A DNA stretch of 9,983 nt, taken from SCQX01 sp035720945. GTDB lineage: Bacteria > Pseudomonadota > Gammaproteobacteria > Burkholderiales > Burkholderiaceae_B. The stretch spans positions 1-9,983 of the forward strand of contig DASTNK010000163.1 in assembly GCA_035720945.1 (NCBI GenBank), given 5' to 3'. The position numbers and the translations under genes were made by a program. Of this stretch, positions 6,281 to 9,983 are shown piece by piece. Numbering within the stretch: position 1 is the first letter of the stretch; every line of letters begins with the position of its first letter. A model generated the notes under the pieces. That model was not told the DNA's origin. It made no database searches and was given only the letters and a program-made list of their open reading frames with translations.

Positions 6281-8616
6281 ATACGCGACATCGTGATGTG
6301 ATCGAATCCTCCGGGCTTTCCGACCCCGGCGCCAATCGCCGCGCGTTCCTCAAGGCCTCGGGAGGGCTGGTGCTGGGCTTCAGCCTGCTCGGGCCGGCTG
6401 CGGTGATGGCGGCCGAGCGGGCGTTGGATCTGGATACGAGTGTGGCCGCTATGAAGAGCAGGGGCCCGTTCCCGGCGGTGGATCCGGCCAAGCTGGACGC
6501 GTGGATCGCCATCCATCCAGACAACACCGCCACGCTGTTCACGGGCAAGGTGGAGCAGGGCAACGGTGCGCCGAATGCTCTGCTGCAGATTGCCGCCGAC
6601 GAACTGGACTTCCCGTTCGATCGCTTTTTCCTCGTCATGGGCACGACGACTGACACGGTCGACCAAGGGCCTTCTTACGGCAGCATGGCGGTCCGATATG
6701 CCGGGCCGCAGATCCAGCACGCTGCGGCGGCGGGCCGCCAGGTGCTGCTGTCGATGGCTGGCAAGCACTTCGGCGTGCCGGTGGACAAACTGACGGCGAG
6801 CGCGGGTGTCATCACCGTCACGGGCGCGTCGGGCAAGTCCATTACTTACGGAAAACTGGTGGGCGGCAAGCGCCTCGACGTGACCATCGGCGCCAGCGGC
6901 AAGACTTTCGGCATGAAGGTGGCGCCCGGGGCCAGGCTCAAGGATCCCGCCAAGTACACCGTGATCGGCACCTCGGTGCCGCGCAAGGACATTCCCGGCA
7001 AGGTGACGGGGGAATTCACGTATATGCAGGACGTGAAAGTGCCCGGCATGCTGCACGGCCGCGTCGTGCGCCCGTACGGCGTCGGCGCGCGGCTTTTGTC
7101 GGTCGATGAAACCGGCCTCAAGGACATTCCCGGCTTCGTCCGAATCGTGCGCGACCATGACTTCCTTGGCGTGGTGGCGGAAACCGAATGGGGGGCGATC
7201 CAGGCGGCGCAGAAGCTGGGTTCCAAACTGCATCGCAAGGGGCCGGACGATGGTCTGGCCAAGTGGTCGGACTGGAATGGCCTGGCGGCGACGGACCAGG
7301 TCTGGGACGCGGTGCGCAAGGCGCCCGGAAAGACGCAGTCCGTGGCCAGGCACGGTGATGTCGACAAGGCGCTCGGCGTCGCGGCGCACACGTTCAAGGC
7401 CACGTATCTCACGCCGTTCCAGACACATGGTTCGATCGGCCCGGAGTGCGCCATCGCCGACGTGGGCAAAGACCGAGCCATCATCTGGGGCGGCACGCAG
7501 ATGCCGCATCAGTCGCAGCGTGACTTGGCTGAGTTGCTGGGTTTTCCGATCGACAACGTTGAAGTTCGCTGGGTTGAAGCCGCAGGTCAGTACGGGCGCA
7601 ATGGGTTGGAGCACGTGATGGCGGACGCCGCCATCATGTCGCGCGCCGTGGGCCGGCCGGTGCGTGTGCAGTGGATGCGGTGGGATTCGCACGGCTGGGA
7701 CCCGAAGGAACCGCCAATTGTCCAGGAACTCGAGGGGGCGCTTGACGATCACGGCAATGTCACGGCGTGGCGTCATCACATGTGGGTCCCGACGTTCTCT
7801 GATACGCGTCTCCTTCCTTCGGAGTTGATCGGCAAACCGGTCGGCACGAAAAATCTCGGCAACGCCGCGATTGGCTACGAGTACACGTTCGACAACGCGG
7901 ATGTGTCGTCCCACAACGAGAGTCGCGTGGGCGTGATCACGGCCTGGATGCGTGCGCCGGGCCAGTTCGAGACCACCTTCGCCATGGAGTCCTTCATCGA
8001 TGAACTGGCGGCGACGGCAAAGCAGGATCCCCTGGCGTTCCGGCTCAAGTATCTCAAGGAACCACGCACCATCGGGGTCCTGAAGGCCGCCGCCAAGCTC
8101 TACGGGTGGCAGCCGCGCGCCGCGTTCAGCGCCGGCAAGCAGAGCGGACGCAAAGCCAAGGGCCGCGGCATCGCGTGGGTCAATCGCGACGACAGCCGCG
8201 TGGCGACCATCATGGATGTCGAAGTCGACCAGCAGACGGGCGAGATCCGCGTCGTGCGCGTCGTCGTCGCGCACGACAATGGCCTGGTGATCAGCCCGGA
8301 CGGCATGCGCAACCAGATCGAGGGCAACATTGTCCAGTCGGTCAGTCGCGCGCTGCACGAGGAAGTGACGTTCAACCAGGCGCACGTCACCAGTCGTGAC
8401 TGGGCGGGCTATCCGATCCTGCGGTTCCACGAGATCCCGGACAGCATCGATATCGTGTTGGTGAACAACAACCCGGCGTTCATGTCGACGGGCGGCGGCG
8501 AACCTTCAACCTGCCCCACAGCGGCGGTCATCAGCAATGCCGTCTACGACGCAGTGGGGGTGCGCCTGCGCCAGATGCCGTTCCGGCCCGAGCGCGTAAA
8601 GGCGGCCATGGCTTGA
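6277..8616 (+). CDS. Molybdopterin-binding catalytic subunit of a molybdenum hydroxylase (IorB-like), Tat-exported
   Basis: Large subunit of 779 residues that would hydroxylate an N-heterocycle or oxidise an aldehyde at a molybdopterin-cytosine-dinucleotide centre. Residues 1-45 form a Tat signal (NRRAFLK at 20-26, hydrophobic GGLVLGFSLLGPAAVMA), predicting export of the folded complex. An N-terminal cofactor-binding part follows (KVEQGNGAPNALLQIAADEL 91-110; GSMAVRYAG 135-143). A central hammerhead-like domain spans about 225-310 (SVPRKDIPGKVTGEFTYMQDV), and the cofactor domains follow (WGGTQMPHQSQRDLAELLG 404-422, AWMRAPGQFETTFAMESFID 556-575). The conserved catalytic Glu is probably E742 in GGGEPSTCPTA. 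Two motifs differ from common IorB forms: GQYGRN (437-442) where GGGFGRR is usual, and VEQGNG. The start at 6277 overlaps the upstream stop, with gggaga (6265-6270) as ribosome site; an in-frame ATG at 6208 lies inside the first gene. No FAD, cytochrome or XdhC-like maturation gene is adjacent in the window. Substrate unknown. Confidence 0.92.
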   Translation: MNTRHRDVIESSGLSDPGANRRAFLKASGGLVLGFSLLGPAAVMAAERALDLDTSVAAMKSRGPFPAVDPAKLDAWIAIHPDNTATLFTGKVEQGNGAPNALLQIAADELDFPFDRFFLVMGTTTDTVDQGPSYGSMAVRYAGPQIQHAAAAGRQVLLSMAGKHFGVPVDKLTASAGVITVTGASGKSITYGKLVGGKRLDVTIGASGKTFGMKVAPGARLKDPAKYTVIGTSVPRKDIPGKVTGEFTYMQDVKVPGMLHGRVVRPYGVGARLLSVDETGLKDIPGFVRIVRDHDFLGVVAETEWGAIQAAQKLGSKLHRKGPDDGLAKWSDWNGLAATDQVWDAVRKAPGKTQSVARHGDVDKALGVAAHTFKATYLTPFQTHGSIGPECAIADVGKDRAIIWGGTQMPHQSQRDLAELLGFPIDNVEVRWVEAAGQYGRNGLEHVMADAAIMSRAVGRPVRVQWMRWDSHGWDPKEPPIVQELEGALDDHGNVTAWRHHMWVPTFSDTRLLPSELIGKPVGTKNLGNAAIGYEYTFDNADVSSHNESRVGVITAWMRAPGQFETTFAMESFIDELAATAKQDPLAFRLKYLKEPRTIGVLKAAAKLYGWQPRAAFSAGKQSGRKAKGRGIAWVNRDDSRVATIMDVEVDQQTGEIRVVRVVVAHDNGLVISPDGMRNQIEGNIVQSVSRALHEEVTFNQAHVTSRDWAGYPILRFHEIPDSIDIVLVNNNPAFMSTGGGEPSTCPTAAVISNAVYDAVGVRLRQMPFRPERVKAAMA

Positions 8617-8632
8617 TGACTGGTGGCGTTGT

Positions 8633-8653
8633 GTGTGCCCCATTGGGGCGCAC
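8633..8653 (+). terminator. Hairpin after the molybdenum hydroxylase operon, possible terminator
   Basis: gtgtgcccc (8633-8641) pairs with ggggcgcac (8645-8653) over 9 bp with one G-U wobble and a 3-base loop, 16 bases after the stop codon. No T-run follows, so it is not a classical intrinsic terminator; it could stabilise the mRNA 3' end. Further GT/CA-rich stretches downstream (8671-8710) offer competing pairings. Confidence 0.35.
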
Positions 8654-8740
8654 CATCGCCTCGACCCAGTGAGGCCACACACCCCATGCGTGTGCGAGAG
8701 GGGGCGTGTTGGCGCTGCTTTGTGGTGGTTTGAACTGTGT

Positions 8741-8769
8741 ATTACGCACGAATTACGCGCGTGTATACT
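8741..8769 (+). promoter_or_regulatory. Promoter region of tRNA-Leu
   Basis: A good -10 word (tatact, 8764-8769) sits 9 bases before the tRNA 5' end, so the start would lie at or just before the mature end. The -35 position is poor (attacg, 8741-8746, 17-base spacing). attacgc is repeated at 8741-8747 and 8752-8758, eleven bases or one helical turn apart. Confidence 0.45.
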
Positions 8770-8778
8770 TCAGGCCTC

Positions 8779-8864
8779 GCTCGGGTGGCGGAATTGGTAG
8801 ACGCAGCAGACTTAAAATTTGCCGGCCATAGGCCATACGGGTTCGATTCCCGTCCCGAGCACCA
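8779..8864 (+). tRNA. tRNA-Leu (anticodon UAA)
   Basis: Class II tRNA of 86 bases with encoded CCA. Acceptor stem gctcggg (8779-8785) pairs with cccgagc (8854-8860), followed by A and CCA. Anticodon stem gcaga (8806-8810) pairs with tttgc (8818-8822), one G-U, around loop cttaaaa with anticodon TAA at 8813-8815. The long variable arm ggcc-ata-ggcc is typical of Leu and Ser tRNAs. T arm acggg/cccgt (8837-8841, 8849-8853) encloses ttcgatt. It decodes UUA (and UUG by wobble). All arms are intact. Confidence 0.97.
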
Positions 8865-8872
8865 ATCAATTC

Positions 8873-8960
8873 GGCTGACCTTATGTCAGGCCATCCCGCG
8901 CCAAATCCCGCCTTGCCTGCTTCGCCGTGGTCGAACCACAGGCAGGGAATAAGGTTGGCC
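8873..8960. other. Long imperfect hairpin between convergent tRNA-Leu and reductase gene
   Basis: Bases 8873-8884 pair with 8949-8960 over 12 bp (two G-U wobbles read on the + strand). Directly inside, tcccgcct (8906-8913) pairs with aggcaggga (8940-8948) with one bulged A, and further in gtggt (8927-8931) pairs with accac (8935-8939). Bases 8885-8905 are left as a one-sided bulge. There is no T-run on the + strand. It lies 8 bases after the tRNA CCA and 32 bases beyond the minus-strand gene's stop, so it may serve as a shared terminator/processing structure or be a repeat element. Pairing done by eye. Confidence 0.45.
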
Positions 8961-8992
8961 ATATCTGTCTCCTGCGGGTTGGAAGCCCATCT

Positions 8993-9607
8993 TCACGTCG
9001 GATCGTCATAGGATCCAGTGCGCAAAGGCCGGTTGGTGGGTCGGTAGGTGTTGATGATGACACCCGAACTCGCCGCTTTCGTGCTTGCGAGCGTGAGTTC
9101 GCATGGCGGAGTGCCCGCCGCAAAGAAACGTTTGCCCGTGCCCAGCAGAAGCGGATAGACGAACAGCAGGACTTCGTCGGCGAGCCCATGTTCGAGCAGC
9201 ACTGGCGTCAGTGTCGAGCTGCCCCAAGTGATCAGGTCCGGTCCATTTGTTGACTTGACGCGGCGAATACCCTCGACGATATCCGATCCAAGATCTTCCA
9301 CCGGCCCCCATTCAAGGCTGTCCGGCCTGTGAGTGGCCACGTATTTCGTCGCCGCGTTCAGGCTGTCCGCGATCGGACCGCTGTTGGCTGTTGGCCAATA
9401 GCCGCTCCAGATGTCGTAGGTTCGGCGGCCCAGCAGCAGATCGAAGGCCGTGCCGTGCGCCACGGTGATGGCTTCCCCCACTGCGGGGTCGCCATGCGGC
9501 ACCGTCCAGCCGCCATGGTCGAAGCCGGCACTGTCTTCGTTCGGTCCGCCGGGGGCCTGGATCACGCCGTCCAGAGAAATATGCTCGATGACCCTGATCT
9601 TCCTCAT
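8993..9607 (-). CDS. RibD C-terminal-domain / dihydrofolate-reductase-like protein
   Basis: Cytoplasmic protein of 204 residues with the NADPH-binding dihydrofolate-reductase fold of the RibD_C family (YwjB/YyaP-like stand-alone members); its substrate is unknown and it need not reduce folate. Family blocks: RVIEHISLDGVIQAPGG (5-21), the LLLGRRTYDIW stretch (57-67), DLITWGSSTLTPVLLEHGLADE (124-145, the WGSSTL nucleotide-binding region) and PLLLGTGKRFF (152-162). The start is ATG at 9605-9607 on the minus strand, with ggagg (9612-9616) only 4 bases upstream, a little close. It is the only protein gene on the minus strand. It lies between two tRNA genes and converges on tRNA-Leu, so it forms its own unit or follows tRNA-Ser. 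Proteins of this family are commonly found as scattered singletons. Confidence 0.88.
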   Translation of the reverse strand: MRKIRVIEHISLDGVIQAPGGPNEDSAGFDHGGWTVPHGDPAVGEAITVAHGTAFDLLLGRRTYDIWSGYWPTANSGPIADSLNAATKYVATHRPDSLEWGPVEDLGSDIVEGIRRVKSTNGPDLITWGSSTLTPVLLEHGLADEVLLFVYPLLLGTGKRFFAAGTPPCELTLASTKAASSGVIINTYRPTNRPLRTGSYDDPT

Positions 9608-9611
9608 GGTG

Positions 9612-9616
9612 CCTCC
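9612..9616 (-). promoter_or_regulatory. Ribosome binding site of the reductase gene
   Basis: ggagg on the minus strand, 4 bases before ATG 9607; a strong core with slightly short spacing that fixes the start. Confidence 0.5.
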
Positions 9617-9721
9617 GTGCTTATTTTGGTTAGAACATGAATGTAAACACCCCCGTAGGCGGCATATACGCGCCCCGCGGCTGTTTCATGCTTCGTCAAG
9701 AGCCTGCGACACCCCGCTTTT

Positions 9722-9809
9722 TGGCGGAAGGGGTGGGATTCGAACCCACGAACGGTTGCCCGTTGCCGGTTTTCAAGACCGGTGCAATCGACCACTCTGC
9801 CACCCTTCC
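9722..9809 (-). tRNA. tRNA-Ser (anticodon UGA)
   Basis: Class II tRNA of 88 bases on the minus strand with encoded CCA (9722-9724 on the + strand read tgg). Acceptor stem ggaaggg pairs with cccttcc with discriminator G. Anticodon stem ccggt/accgg encloses loop cttgaaa, with anticodon TGA at 9775-9773. A long variable arm (aacgg...ccgtt) and T arm gtggg/cccac around ttcgaat are visible. It matches the general form of the bacterial tRNA-Ser(UGA), which decodes UCA and other UCN codons. All arms are intact. Confidence 0.97.
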
Positions 9810-9928
9810 AGCGGCTGGTTCCGGATACGCCCGCTTTCATGTGGGCCAGGCTATTCGTCTGTGCGGCGCGGACCCTGTTATTCTTTTTGTTTTCGCGGCC
9901 AGACGACGCCCGAACCCGGAAGCCCGAA

Positions 9929-9958
9929 AGTGTACCCCATACTACGCTTTCAGGTGAA
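9929..9958 (-). promoter_or_regulatory. Possible promoter for tRNA-Ser
   Basis: On the minus strand, ttcacc (9958-9953) and tacact (9934-9929) are 18 bases apart and match the -35 and -10 consensus at 4 of 6 positions each. A start near 9922 would give a leader of about 110 bases before the tRNA. Weak elements, reported as a candidate only; no other gene is seen in 9810-9983. Confidence 0.25.
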
Positions 9959-9983
9959 CGGGCGGCGCGCCGGCGGGTCACCC

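Noticed and set aside
6109..8430. A 773-codon open frame on the minus strand, antisense to the molybdopterin subunit
   Set aside because: It is rich in Arg, His and Ala with no family motif and lies wholly opposite a well-recognised gene. Long antisense frames are expected from codon bias in GC-rich DNA.
8737..8952. A short + ORF over tRNA-Leu
   Set aside because: Its central part is the translated tRNA-Leu, a familiar false protein call.
9642..9670. A promoter-like tatacg with a weak -35 on the + strand
   Set aside because: It would only transcribe the antisense of tRNA-Ser, and the -35 match is 3 of 6.
8779..9809. Direct repeats of a tRNA 3' end that would mark an integrated element
   Set aside because: No second copy of the tRNA-Leu or tRNA-Ser 3' end was found in the window, and no integrase is present.
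9857..9893. A hairpin followed by a T-rich run on the + strand
   Set aside because: The 7-bp stem needs two G-U pairs, and no + strand gene leads into it. On the other strand it is upstream of tRNA-Ser, so a terminator role is not supported.
9604..9981. A 125-codon minus-strand ORF at the right end
   Set aside because: It runs through tRNA-Ser, and its most protein-like stretch is the translated tRNA.
1..9983. CRISPR arrays, insertion sequences, toxin-antitoxin or defence genes
   Set aside because: No regularly spaced repeats, transposase motifs, terminal inverted repeats or known defence domains were seen on either strand.

Overview
The window is about 10 kb of GC-rich chromosomal DNA from a proteobacterium. 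The best guess is a betaproteobacterium of the Burkholderiales, possibly Alcaligenaceae/Bordetella-like. This rests on an FtrABCD-type iron operon like the one known in Bordetella and Burkholderia, an Ior-type molybdenum hydroxylase gene pair, and tRNA genes with encoded CCA. The genus cannot be fixed from sequence reading alone. Apart from the reductase gene and tRNA-Ser at the right end, every feature is on the + strand.

Layout. (1) 1-405 is the 3' end of pnp (polynucleotide phosphorylase: end of the KH domain, the S1 domain and an Ala-rich tail), followed by a strong hairpin/T-run terminator. (2) 406-775 is a gene-poor gap. (3) 776-2281 encodes a membrane diguanylate cyclase: an MASE1-like multi-pass sensor followed by a GGDEF domain with intact active site and inhibitory site. 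(4) 2281-2333 is an AT-rich cluster of Fur-box-like sequences. (5) 2476-5689 is a tightly packed ftrABCD operon: P19-type periplasmic iron protein, cupredoxin-like protein, Ftr1-type permease and NapH-like Fe-S membrane protein. (6) 5807-8616 is a two-gene molybdenum hydroxylase operon: a [2Fe-2S] subunit and a Tat-exported molybdopterin subunit overlapping it by 4 bases. (7) 8779-8864 is tRNA-Leu(UAA). (8) 8873-8960 is a long imperfect hairpin. (9) 8993-9607, on the minus strand, is a RibD_C/dihydrofolate-reductase-like protein. (10) 9722-9809, on the minus strand, is tRNA-Ser(UGA).

How the genes work together. FtrA and FtrB would capture, and possibly oxidise, ferrous iron in the periplasm. 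FtrC would carry it across the inner membrane. FtrD would handle the electrons through its Fe-S clusters. The Fur-like sites just upstream fit iron repression of the operon. The diguanylate cyclase ends exactly where that regulatory region begins, but no functional link can be shown. The molybdenum hydroxylase pair lacks an FAD or cytochrome subunit in the window, so its electron acceptor and substrate are unknown.

Most of the window is recognisable, ordinary chromosomal content, and I see no convincing new defence or mobile system. The points most worth a second look are the cysteine-free cupredoxin FtrB, the unusual motifs and missing partner of the molybdenum hydroxylase, the Fur-site cluster, and the structured element after tRNA-Leu.
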